16,795 nt of DNA from CAZECE01 sp964510525 (GCA_964510525.1 CAZECE010000016.1:1-16795); one strand, 5' to 3'. Positions 7,758 to 14,473 are shown, counted from the first letter of the stretch. Notes: generated by a model from the sequence alone, not told the origin. A program made the numbers and translations.

Positions 7758-7777
7758 GGCTGCGGTTGCCCGCAGCC
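7758..7777. repeat. Perfect 8-bp hairpin in the 3' region of the diverged hsp20
   Basis: GGCTGCGG (7758-7765) and CCGCAGCC (7770-7777) are perfect complements with a 4-base loop. It falls between the hsp20 stop and the terminator at 7693-7721. Its arms share the GCTGCG/CGCAGC core with that terminator, so the two hairpins could also pair with each other in an alternative fold. A stabilising 3' stem or a repeat remnant are equally possible. Confidence 0.5.
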
Positions 7778-7800
7778 CCCTCCTGAAATAAACAAAAAGT

Positions 7801-8289
7801 TTAAGCAGCATGTTTTACTTCAATTTGTTGCAAATGGTCCAAAGCTTTGTTGCTGCCGTCTTGATCCGGTACAGTCAGAGAGTCGACTGCGTTAGAATGA
7901 TCCCGGACCAAGTGTAAAACCAGCAGGCCATCTACTTTGCGAGCATCGGCAACTTCGACGTAATCAGCCAAATAGAAAATGCACTCAAACGCATCATTGG
8001 CTATGCCTCGGTAGAGGAGTGTGCTTTCCTTATTGTTGGCTGGTTTACCTCGAACTGATATGGAGCAGGCTCCAAATTCAATATCAAGGGATGCGTCAGG
8101 ATAACCTGAAACATCTAAAGAAATCCTACAGTGATCGGTGTTGATGAATTCAACGTTGTAGGGGAGGTTGGTTTTACCTTCACTGTTTAGATAATACGTT
8201 GCTGAAATCAGCGGGGTAAACTCATTGATAGTAAAGGGGGTATCTTCTACTGGCTTAAAAAGCATTTGATCAAAATTAATCGTGTCCAT
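7801..8289 (-). CDS. Diverged small heat-shock protein (Hsp20/alpha-crystallin family)
   Basis: 162 residues from ATG 8289, where GGGGA lies 7 bases upstream on the minus strand; the open frame extends to 8331 without a better start. The alpha-crystallin domain spans about 45-145: LPYNVEFINTDHCRISLDVS, then YRGIANDAFECIFYLADYVE and the family motif ARKVDGLLVLHL. Family members are ATP-independent holdases that bind unfolding proteins and form oligomers. It is a clear relative of the Hsp20 at 9545-10054 (shared GIAN..FE..F.LADYVEV), but is much changed. The C-terminal I-x-I anchor that holds oligomers together is LTV here. It lies 91 bases downstream of the RpoH-like gene on the same strand, with its own promoter-like sequence, so it may be transcribed both ways. 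Confidence 0.87.
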   Translation of the reverse strand: MDTINFDQMLFKPVEDTPFTINEFTPLISATYYLNSEGKTNLPYNVEFINTDHCRISLDVSGYPDASLDIEFGACSISVRGKPANNKESTLLYRGIANDAFECIFYLADYVEVADARKVDGLLVLHLVRDHSNAVDSLTVPDQDGSNKALDHLQQIEVKHAA

Positions 8290-8357
8290 CGCATAATCCC
8301 CGTGAAGAAAGTATGAAATAAAAACAATCAAAGTTGTGTTTAATTACTGTGGTTTAA

Positions 8358-8385
8358 ATTTAAGGTTCAATTTAAAAAATTCAAG
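8358..8385 (-). promoter_or_regulatory. RpoH-type promoter of the diverged hsp20
   Basis: On the minus strand CTTGAA (8385-8380) is followed after exactly 14 bases by CCTTAAAT (8365-8358), about 70 bases before the hsp20 ATG. CTTGAA is the sigma-32 -35 consensus. CCTTAAAT departs from the sigma-32 -10 consensus CCCCATNT but keeps the leading CC and the final T. The -35 hexamer contains the TGA stop of the sigma factor gene. The same arrangement, hexamer, spacer length and octamer occur in front of the other hsp20 (9451-9478). Confidence 0.6.
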
Positions 8386-9280
8386 ATTTAAACTGTAAAT
8401 GTTGCGTTAAATTATTGTATTCGAAATACGCTTTCATTTTACGTAAAGCTTCATTCTCAATTTGACGGATACGCTCTATTGACACGCCATAATATGCCGA
8501 CAGCTCCTTTAGCTTGTGCTTATTGGGCGTTAGCCAGCGTTTTTTGATGATATCCTGGCTGCGTGAATCAAGGTTTTGCAATGCACCTGTGATGACATTT
8601 TTTGATAAAGTTTCTGTTGATTGTGATTCAATTATTGATAGAGGATCAACCGTGTGATCAGATAAATATTTTCGTGAAACCCGTAAGGGGTCTTTATTCT
8701 GATCATCGTCGTTATGTTCATCGATGTAATTATCTTGGTATTTCAAGTGCTTTTCCATTTTAAACACGTCATCAACAGTCACATCTAACTCTCTGGCTAT
8801 GTCGAGCGCTTCATTATCTGAAAACCAAACGCCCTTTTTTTGATATGTGTTGAGTTTGAGGAAGAGCTTTCTTTGAGCTTTTGAGGTGATGGTTTTGACA
8901 ATGCGCCAGTTCTTTTGGATATATTCGTGTATTTGAGACTTAATCCAATAGACGGCACAGGTTATCAATCGGGTGCCACGAGAAATATCGTATTTTTTTA
9001 CGGATTTCATCAGGCCAAGATTGCCTTCTTGAATGAGGTCTTCAAGAGGTATTCCATAGCCCGTATAGCTTTTTGCTATATACACAACGAATTTGAGATG
9101 AGACATGACAAGAGTTTTAGCAGCATCTAAATCGTTGTTTTCTTTGAAACGCTTAAAGAGTGCTAGTTCTTTCTCTGCGCTAAGAGGGGGAATATCTTGA
9201 ATGCTGGCCATGTATCCAGCGAGGGAGTCACTCGAAAGTGTAAGATCAGATCCATAGAGTCTCAGTGCTTTACCAGTCAT
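8381..9280 (-). CDS. RpoH-like (sigma-32 family) RNA polymerase sigma factor, diverged paralogue type
   Basis: 299 residues (E. coli RpoH is 284). Start ATG 9280 has AGGTAGGT about 6 bases upstream. Region 2.1-2.2 is AAKTLVMSHLKFVVYIAKSY, then GIPLEDLIQEGNLGLMKSV. Region 2.3-2.4 is RLITCAVYWIKSQIHEYIQK, then NWRIVK. The RpoH box reads KAQRKLFLKLN (E. coli KAQRKLFFNLR). Region 4.2 has LKELSAYYGVSIERIRQIEN. The family directs RNA polymerase to heat-shock promoters. The usually near-invariant RpoH core is changed in several places, so this looks like an accessory copy rather than the housekeeping rpoH; whether another rpoH exists is outside the window. It sits between two hsp20 genes that share a CTTGAA-N14-CCTTAAAT promoter, which suggests that they are its targets. 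Confidence 0.9.
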   Translation of the reverse strand: MTGKALRLYGSDLTLSSDSLAGYMASIQDIPPLSAEKELALFKRFKENNDLDAAKTLVMSHLKFVVYIAKSYTGYGIPLEDLIQEGNLGLMKSVKKYDISRGTRLITCAVYWIKSQIHEYIQKNWRIVKTITSKAQRKLFLKLNTYQKKGVWFSDNEALDIARELDVTVDDVFKMEKHLKYQDNYIDEHNDDDQNKDPLRVSRKYLSDHTVDPLSIIESQSTETLSKNVITGALQNLDSRSQDIIKKRWLTPNKHKLKELSAYYGVSIERIRQIENEALRKMKAYFEYNNLTQHLQFKS

Positions 9281-9338
9281 CTTTAAACCTACCTTTAATA
9301 TCAGTTTGTTACAATTTTCTCCAGTTGATTAAATAAAT

Positions 9339-9399
9339 GAACAGTTTTTCAGAGTTTGGGAGGCGCTAAAAAGTACCCTTTCCAAACGATAAACTGTTC
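9339..9399. promoter_or_regulatory. Two-part inverted repeat between the sigma factor and hsp20 genes
   Basis: GAACAGTTT (9339-9347) is a perfect inverted repeat of AAACTGTTC (9391-9399). Nested inside, GTTTGG (9354-9359) pairs with CCAAAC (9382-9387). The structure lies 59 bases upstream of the sigma factor start and 52 bases upstream of the hsp20 promoter, so it could be an operator shared by the divergent genes or a leader hairpin in the sigma factor mRNA. No known site is recognised. There is no T-run for a terminator. Confidence 0.45.
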
Positions 9400-9450
9400 C
9401 AATAAAAAATAGTAATTCTAAAAGTGAATTTCAAATTTTTTTTGCCACCT

Positions 9451-9478
9451 CTTGAAAAATTTTAAGGAGTCCTTAAAT
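9451..9478 (+). promoter_or_regulatory. RpoH-type promoter of the canonical hsp20
   Basis: CTTGAA at 9451-9456, 14 bases, then CCTTAAAT at 9471-9478. This matches the minus-strand promoter at 8385-8358 in both boxes and in spacing. The -10 box lies in a palindrome, TTTAAGGA-G-TCCTTAAA (9461-9477). A TATAAT at 9480-9485 follows but has no -35 at the proper distance. The predicted start near 9485 coincides with the first base pairs of the leader hairpin, which supports the promoter placement. Confidence 0.65.
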
Positions 9479-9483
9479 CTATA

Positions 9484-9544
9484 ATTGTGTCGCCCAGTAG
9501 GGGGCACAATCGACAACTGATATTGCTTTTAAGAGGATATTAAA
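9484..9544 (+). promoter_or_regulatory. ROSE-type RNA thermometer in the hsp20 leader
   Basis: The leader can form two hairpins. The first pairs ATTGTG (9484-9489) with CACAAT (9505-9510), extended by TC/GG pairs and CCC/GGG with one bulged G and an AGTA loop. The second pairs AUAU (9520-9523) with AUAU (9537-9540), continues with U9524-G9536, an unpaired G9525, C9526-G9535, U9527-A9534 and U9528-G9533, and closes with a UUAA loop. This buries the ribosome site GAGGA (9533-9537), which is 7 bases before the ATG. The anti-Shine-Dalgarno strand contains UUGCU (9523-9527), the known ROSE signature U(U/C)GCU with its odd G. ROSE elements repress sHSP translation at low temperature and melt on heating. 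The assignment is by eye. Confidence 0.68.
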
Positions 9545-10054
9545 ATGAGTAACAAAAGACATTTACTTGATTTAGATTTAACGCCACTTTACAGCACTAG
9601 CATAGGCTTTGATAGGCTGGGTTCGATGCTCACTACCGCTTTGAATTCTGAGGATGTTTCTCGGGGTTACCCACCCTATAACATCGAGATGCTTGAACAA
9701 GACAAATACTCAATCACTCTGGCCGTTGCGGGATTTAAACGATCAGAACTGAGCATCACTTCTGAAAAAGGAATTTTGACCATTCAAGGACAAAAGGAAA
9801 AGCAGACGCAAAGAAATTTTCTCCATCAAGGCATTGCCAATCGATCTTTTGAGAAAAAGTTTAATTTGGCAGATTACGTCGAGGTCAGGGGAGCTGACCT
9901 AACGGATGGGCTCTTAACGATTTCTTTGGTCAGAGAAATTCCTGAGGCCATGAAACCTAAGACCATTGCGATAACAGGCGATGATCAGGCTAACGTATCA
10001 AAACTCCCTAACTCAAATCCGAATAATATTGATAGCGACGAGCAAGCTGCATAA
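9545..10054 (+). CDS. Small heat-shock protein, Hsp20/IbpA type
   Basis: 169 residues; GAGGA lies 7 bases before ATG 9545 within a predicted thermometer hairpin. The N-terminus (LTPLYSTSIGFDRLGSML) resembles IbpA. The alpha-crystallin domain spans about 40-140, with YPPYNIEMLEQDKYSITLAV, FLHQGIANRSFEKKFNLADY and the motif ADLTDGLLTISLVREIPE. The C-terminal anchor IAI (I-x-I) is present in PKTIAITG, followed by a polar tail. It should act as a cytoplasmic holdase that keeps unfolding proteins ready for DnaK/ClpB. It faces away from the RpoH-like gene across a 264-base regulatory region and ends before a clear terminator, so it is a single-gene unit. The likely control is sigma factor plus RNA thermometer. 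Confidence 0.95.
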   Translation: MSNKRHLLDLDLTPLYSTSIGFDRLGSMLTTALNSEDVSRGYPPYNIEMLEQDKYSITLAVAGFKRSELSITSEKGILTIQGQKEKQTQRNFLHQGIANRSFEKKFNLADYVEVRGADLTDGLLTISLVREIPEAMKPKTIAITGDDQANVSKLPNSNPNNIDSDEQAA

Positions 10055-10064
10055 TTCGCCTTAG

Positions 10065-10114
10065 CAACCCCAGTGCCTGATCCTGTGCTAGTTAAAGGTG
10101 CTGGGGTTGTTTTG
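10065..10114 (+). terminator. Intrinsic terminator of hsp20
   Basis: CAACCCCAGTGCC (10065-10077) pairs with GGTGCTGGGGTTG (10097-10109): nine Watson-Crick pairs at the base, two G-U pairs, then two G-C pairs, with a loop of about 19 bases. TTTTG follows. It lies 10 bases after the hsp20 stop. The rest of the gap to 10221 holds only an imperfect inverted repeat (AACATAAT...TTTCAG at 10162-10179 with 10216-10228) without a T-run. Confidence 0.7.
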
Positions 10115-10221
10115 TGAGCGTATTTCAAGGGTTTTAACGATTAAAATGAGGGTGGACAAACAACATAATGCAATTTCAGTAATTAAGGTGTAATCGTGTA
10201 GACAATCATCAAAACCTGAAA

Positions 10222-11625
10222 TTATGTTAAGCGGCCAATTTCAGATGTTTTAAGATGCAGATCCCGTTGTGGAAACGGAATTTCTATATTATTTTCCTTT
10301 AACATATCCCAAACTTTCATTAATACTTCACTTTTAACGTTAGCTAAACCATTTTGGGGGTCTGCGATCCAGTAACACAAATCAAAATTAACGGAGCTAT
10401 CTCCGAATGCCACTAGGTTACATATGGGTTGTGGTGTATGAACGACACGCTCTACTTCGGTAGCAACTTTAACGGCGAGTTCTTGTATCAAATTAAGATT
10501 ACTTGTTGAGTATGAAACACCAAACTCGGCATGCTGTCGGACTACATGATCCGAACGAGACCAATTAATAACACCTTCACCCATAAACCGATCATTAGGA
10601 ATCAATATTTCAGTACCATCTCGTGTTCTCAAAGCAACATAGCGTGAGTGCATGCCTGTGACCCACCCCATAACCCCATCAATTTCTATAGTGTCTTTAG
10701 GTTTGATTGAGCGGTCGGCAATAAGGGTAAAGCCTGCCACAAAGTTGGCGACGATGCGCTGTAGACCTAAACCAAGTCCCAAACCAACAGCGCCACTGAA
10801 AACAGCTAAGGTAGCCAAATTAAAGCCTGCAACTTGTAACGCAATGATTAACGCAATGATGGGCAGTAAAATATTGAGAACTTTCGTGATTAATGCTTTT
10901 AATGCTGGGTTTAATTCATCTATGTTTTCTAGCTGGCGCTCGGCGATTTTACTAATAAAGCTGGCCACCCAAAAAAGGACTGCAAAATAAAGTAGAGTCC
11001 GCAGCACATCAAGCACGCTGATTTTGATTGCGTTGCCCTGTTCATCTTTGCCCAAAGGCACCCCAAATGCCTGCAGTTGATCTATCACTGGGCCAAGAGC
11101 ACCAAAAGCATCTAAGGCAGCTACTGGCCAAGCGATGTAAAAAGCCACTTTTGACCAAAAAGGAGATTTGATCACCAAAGTTACTAAGCGAACGATGATC
11201 CAAGCGCTAAGCAATGCAATGGCTGCATCCAGCCACTGAGTTGACACCCCCCCTGAAGCAAAAGCAACCGAAATGATGTGAAGAGATAAATATAAGGCAA
11301 TTGGTAGACCTAGAATAGCCAGAGCATTAACGATGCTTCTGCCTTTTCCTTCAGGTATGTGATTGATGATCTTTTGGTTGATCATCTTTCTGATTCTAGG
11401 ACCAAAGATCATTGCGGGAACAAAGGCTGCCAGTACAGCAATCAACTGCAGTGCAACATTGAATACCAGTAACTCCGAATCGACCCAAACCCATAACCCT
11501 TGAATGAATTCAAGAAACACTTCAATAGGCACTAACTCATTCAACGCTGATTCATCTGTAGCGGAATCAACGGCCGTATTGTCTTTAAAAGCAGGCGTTG
11601 ACGAGGAGATAAAAGGGTTTAGCAT
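10222..11625 (-). CDS. MscS-family mechanosensitive channel, long form with extra membrane segments
   Basis: 467 residues. After a polar N-terminus come about six hydrophobic segments (near 52-75, 97-122, 130-152, 160-178, 208-228, 243-268) and then the MscS pore helix (about 272-304), with the very Gly-rich GAVGLGLGLGLQRIVANFVA. The beta domain reads DRSIKPKDTIEIDGVMGWV and TRDGTEILIPNDRFM. The end motif is NIEIPFPQRDLHLK. The family opens under membrane tension and releases solutes; long forms often have different tuning. ATG 11625 overlaps the stop of the upstream sigma-54 activator gene by 7 bases (ATGCTAA), so the two are co-transcribed and probably translationally coupled. It is a third, distinct MscS-family gene in this window. 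Confidence 0.93.
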   Translation of the reverse strand: MLNPFISSSTPAFKDNTAVDSATDESALNELVPIEVFLEFIQGLWVWVDSELLVFNVALQLIAVLAAFVPAMIFGPRIRKMINQKIINHIPEGKGRSIVNALAILGLPIALYLSLHIISVAFASGGVSTQWLDAAIALLSAWIIVRLVTLVIKSPFWSKVAFYIAWPVAALDAFGALGPVIDQLQAFGVPLGKDEQGNAIKISVLDVLRTLLYFAVLFWVASFISKIAERQLENIDELNPALKALITKVLNILLPIIALIIALQVAGFNLATLAVFSGAVGLGLGLGLQRIVANFVAGFTLIADRSIKPKDTIEIDGVMGWVTGMHSRYVALRTRDGTEILIPNDRFMGEGVINWSRSDHVVRQHAEFGVSYSTSNLNLIQELAVKVATEVERVVHTPQPICNLVAFGDSSVNFDLCYWIADPQNGLANVKSEVLMKVWDMLKENNIEIPFPQRDLHLKTSEIGRLT

Positions 11626-13088
11626 TCGAGCTCCATTTTTTTGATTCGATAGCGTAATTTTTCTCGACTGATACCCAGCATTTTGGCCGTAGCCGATACA
11701 TTATGCTCATTTATTTTCAGTGATTTCTCAATCACGTTACGTTCGATTTCATCCAAGCTTGTCGAGCCATCAAGTTTTATAGTCAAAATGAGTTCGTTAT
11801 CAGCTGCATTACTTGTATGATTCAGTTTTTCATTTAGATTATTTTGCAATGAAGGTTGTGCGTTGTTTTGATGTGGAAGCTGTAACCATTCTTCAGATAG
11901 AGAGGAGCTGCTACTCAATAGTACGCAGCGTTCAATGACGTTTCTAAGCTCTCTGACATTACCTGTCCAATCATAGTCAATCAGCAGCTCCCAAATGTTG
12001 TCTGAAATGGCAGTGACACGTTTATTGGCTTTGCGATTGAACTCACCTACCAAAAGTGGCACTAACTCCAATAAATCGGGTTTTCTCTCTCTTAAAGTGG
12101 GCAATGAAATTTGAAACACACTCAAGCGATGATATAAATCCTCTCGAAAAGCCTGGTTTTTGATGGCTTCAACCAGGTCAACACTGGTTGCTGCAATGAT
12201 TGTCGTATCGACACTGATATCTTTGGCGCCGCCGAGCCTTCTTATCTTTTTATCTTCGATTGCCTTTAACAGTTTGGCTTGCAAATCCAAATCCATATCA
12301 CCAATTTCATCTAAAAATAAAGTGCCACCATCCGCCTGCTCGAAAAGACCTTTATGCCGATGTTGTGCGCCTGTAAAAGCACCTACTTCATGACCAAATA
12401 ATTGTGATTCCAATAACTCCCTTGGCAAAGCCGCACAGTTTACTTCTACTAGGTCACCATCATTATTTGTGCTTGTGTGGTGTAATATACGAGCAACATG
12501 ACCTTTGCCTGTACCGCTTTCGCCAGTAATAATAGCTGTTGAAAGAGGCACACCGGCTAATTTCAATAATACTTCCTTAAGCCGACGAGCTGCGGCACTG
12601 GAGCCAATGTAAGACTCAACTGAATAGAGGTTGGATTTCTCATCTTTATATGCATTGACTTTTCTTAAAGTTAGGCATGCTCTTGCCATGCGAATGGCTC
12701 GCTTGCATAAGCTTTTTAAAGACGCGGATGTTTGAATATGGTCAACATGACGGTCAATAAATTGTTGGCCCAGCGTTTCTTGATACCCAGTATCATAGAG
12801 AGCAAAGCAAGCGTTTTCGTCTTCAAAGTAGGTGTCTGTTAAAATAAGGTAATCGATGTCCGGTAGATGCTCTTTGATTTTAACAATGCGCGACAGAGAT
12901 TCTTTTTCTCCGAGACGGTTTTCAGCAAACAATACAGCGTGCAGAGCGCTATCTAAATCTTCAATAAAAGTAACGGCGTTTTGAAAACTTTCAACGGAAT
13001 ATAAAAAACAACCCTCTTGGGTGAGGGCTGCTTCTAAGTTATGTCGAAGGCTTTCAATTAGTCCTATGCATAAAATATTCAATCGCAT
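11619..13088 (-). CDS. Sigma-54-dependent transcription activator with degenerate receiver domain
   Basis: 489 residues. Residues 1-130 resemble a response-regulator receiver, but the acidic pocket is missing (LNILCIGLIES where a DD pair is expected) and the phospho-acceptor region reads VLFAENRLG, with no Asp at the usual place. The AAA+ domain is complete: Walker A GESGTGKG (189-196), sigma-54 contact loop GAFTGA (236-241), Walker B LFLDE (Asp260, Glu261) and arginine-finger region REDLYHRL. A Fis-type helix-turn-helix lies at about 445-486 (NVSATAKMLGISREKLRYRI). It should activate sigma-54 promoters by ATP hydrolysis. No sensor kinase gene is adjacent, so control may be by protein or ligand binding. 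Its stop overlaps the MscS gene start. The ATG at 13088 has a poor ribosome site. Confidence 0.92.
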   Translation of the reverse strand: MRLNILCIGLIESLRHNLEAALTQEGCFLYSVESFQNAVTFIEDLDSALHAVLFAENRLGEKESLSRIVKIKEHLPDIDYLILTDTYFEDENACFALYDTGYQETLGQQFIDRHVDHIQTSASLKSLCKRAIRMARACLTLRKVNAYKDEKSNLYSVESYIGSSAAARRLKEVLLKLAGVPLSTAIITGESGTGKGHVARILHHTSTNNDGDLVEVNCAALPRELLESQLFGHEVGAFTGAQHRHKGLFEQADGGTLFLDEIGDMDLDLQAKLLKAIEDKKIRRLGGAKDISVDTTIIAATSVDLVEAIKNQAFREDLYHRLSVFQISLPTLRERKPDLLELVPLLVGEFNRKANKRVTAISDNIWELLIDYDWTGNVRELRNVIERCVLLSSSSSLSEEWLQLPHQNNAQPSLQNNLNEKLNHTSNAADNELILTIKLDGSTSLDEIERNVIEKSLKINEHNVSATAKMLGISREKLRYRIKKMELEC

Positions 13089-13120
13089 TTTAAACGAACC
13101 ATTATTTTAGCTATTTTAAA

Positions 13121-13157
13121 AAAGGTGTAATCTGAAGCGCTTTGTGTGTACAGATTA
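13121..13157 (-). terminator. Possible weak terminator between the two-TM protein and the activator gene
   Basis: On the minus strand TAATCTG (13157-13151, including the TAA stop of the upstream gene) pairs with CAGATTA (13134-13128). A few bases later a run of six T residues follows (within 13118-13123). The stem has 7 bp with a 16-base loop and is AT-rich, so read-through is likely; it may only reduce transcription into the activator gene. Confidence 0.3.
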
Positions 13158-13763
13158 AAGTGTCCCTTTTTCTAAAATACCCTGTTTATAAAAGTGATCA
13201 ACCATCGACATAAGATACGATTTTAGTCTAGGCTTAACTGAAACCACGACCAGGACGTTCCCGGCATCGATTTGATCGTTGAACTCTTTAAGTTTGTTTT
13301 GAGGCACGGTTACACCAATCTTTGAACTTATCCATGCCCCAAATAGTACACTTAAAATGGTCAAGCCGACAGCCATAGCAATGGAGCCGCTAAAGTTAAG
13401 TTCAAAAAAATTAATTACGCCAACACTGATGATTAAACCCAACAGAAAGCCAATTTTCATCCCTCGCTTTAATAACGCCTCAATTTCACATTGATGCATC
13501 ATGCTTAACGAGTCGGTTTCTGTCAGTCTTTCTGGCTTAGGTTCAGTTGATGTTACCGTTTTAACGACATTTCCTTCAATGACATCATCGGATCTGATTT
13601 TTTCAACCGCAGCATCAGCCATTTTTTTATCCGAAAATAAGTAATAAACTCTATCAGTACGTTTTTTCTCCCAAGGGACTACGCTCTTATCTTGGGTAAA
13701 AGGTTCTGCCTGACTGTTAATACTCACATTATTTTGAAACTTTTGCTTGTTTAAATGGCTCAT
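13155..13763 (-). CDS. Small two-TM protein of unknown function, stress-protein-like
   Basis: 202 residues from ATG 13763, chosen because GGAG lies 6 bases upstream; an in-frame TTG at 13796 is less likely. I do not recognise the family with certainty. The N-terminal third has a small domain (RVYYLFSDKKMADAAVEKIR, then DDVIEGNVVKTV) resembling the YflT/general-stress-17M fold, where one pass of a ferredoxin-like half is followed by a membrane hairpin. Two hydrophobic segments (about 103-123 and 127-148) are rich in Gly. A second alpha/beta piece follows (QIDAGNVLVVVSV). No signal peptide is seen. It is 63 bases downstream of dps on the same strand and 66 bases upstream of the activator gene, which places it in a stress-linked run. 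Function unknown. Confidence 0.75.
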   Translation of the reverse strand: MSHLNKQKFQNNVSINSQAEPFTQDKSVVPWEKKRTDRVYYLFSDKKMADAAVEKIRSDDVIEGNVVKTVTSTEPKPERLTETDSLSMMHQCEIEALLKRGMKIGFLLGLIISVGVINFFELNFSGSIAMAVGLTILSVLFGAWISSKIGVTVPQNKLKEFNDQIDAGNVLVVVSVKPRLKSYLMSMVDHFYKQGILEKGTL

Positions 13764-13826
13764 AAGATTCTCCAGTGTAAGATTTTCAGTACGCAACGAT
13801 CGCAGTCTTGCTAAAAAAGTAGCAGG

Positions 13827-14381
13827 CTATTTGATTAAACTTCTAAGCATCCAAGCTTGGTGGTCACAAAAATCGATTAACTCAGTGGCTAAGTCAGCGG
13901 TTGCTGAATCTTGTTTACTTTCTGCAACGATCACTGTCTGTTTGGCATCTTTTGACGTTTTTTCAAAATCGGCAACGATACTCGTCAGCATACCTTTCAA
14001 ATCTAGAGCTGAGGTGTTGTCCTCAATTGAAGCCAGCTCAATCATCTCATGCAAAGTGGCCGGCACCGTTTCCTCAATCGCGCGTATTCTTTCTGCAATA
14101 CGGTCGATAAATTTAGCCAGCTCATGATAGATGCCATCAGTTATTTCATGTGCGCTGTAGAATAAAGAGCCTTCTCCATTCCAGTGGATATTCTGAGTTT
14201 TGATACCCAGGACATACGTGTTTGCTAACATCCGATGCATCATGGTTTTTAACAAAGTAAAACTTGTTGCAACTGATTCAAATTGGGCTTCTGTTGATAG
14301 TCTGCTGGGCTCGCTCGCTAAGGCAAATTTTGCTTTATTTTGACCAGTAGCTTTAGGTGCTTGAGTAGTAAAAGTAGTCAT
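13827..14381 (-). CDS. dps: Dps-family DNA-protecting/ferroxidase miniferritin
   Basis: 184 residues from ATG 14381, chosen because AGGAG lies 6 bases upstream; two upstream in-frame ATGs (14420, 14402) lack this. The ferroxidase residues are all present with the E. coli Dps spacing: His66, His78, Asp82, Asp93, Glu97 (NIHW...AHEITDG...FIDRIAER). Dps forms a hollow 12-mer that oxidises iron with hydrogen peroxide, stores it and in many species coats DNA in starvation. The N-terminal tail is Lys/Ala/Thr-rich (QAPKATGQNKAKFA), which could bind DNA. A perfect 11-bp inverted repeat lies 93 bases upstream. It leads a minus-strand run with the two-TM protein. Confidence 0.95.
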   Translation of the reverse strand: MTTFTTQAPKATGQNKAKFALASEPSRLSTEAQFESVATSFTLLKTMMHRMLANTYVLGIKTQNIHWNGEGSLFYSAHEITDGIYHELAKFIDRIAERIRAIEETVPATLHEMIELASIEDNTSALDLKGMLTSIVADFEKTSKDAKQTVIVAESKQDSATADLATELIDFCDHQAWMLRSLIK

Positions 14382-14473
14382 AATACTCTCCTGTTGTGTC
14401 ATGGTGATATTTGCGAGCATTAAAATCTTTCTTTCAAAAAAGTGGAAAGTTACGATTTAATGCCGCCCTAGCT

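Noticed and set aside
9354..9399. Sigma-E-like elements on the minus strand (GGAACAG ... TCTGA) before the sigma factor gene
   Set aside because: The two parts are far more than the usual 15-16 bases apart, and the GGAAC is explained by the inverted repeat.
7801..10054. Identity with the known transmissible locus of stress tolerance
   Set aside because: The characteristic clpK, ftsH, yfdX, thioredoxin, kefB and degP genes are absent; only the sHSP theme is shared.
10162..10228. Inverted repeat around the stop of the long MscS gene as its terminator
   Set aside because: The arms differ by a 5-base insertion and no T-run follows on the minus strand.
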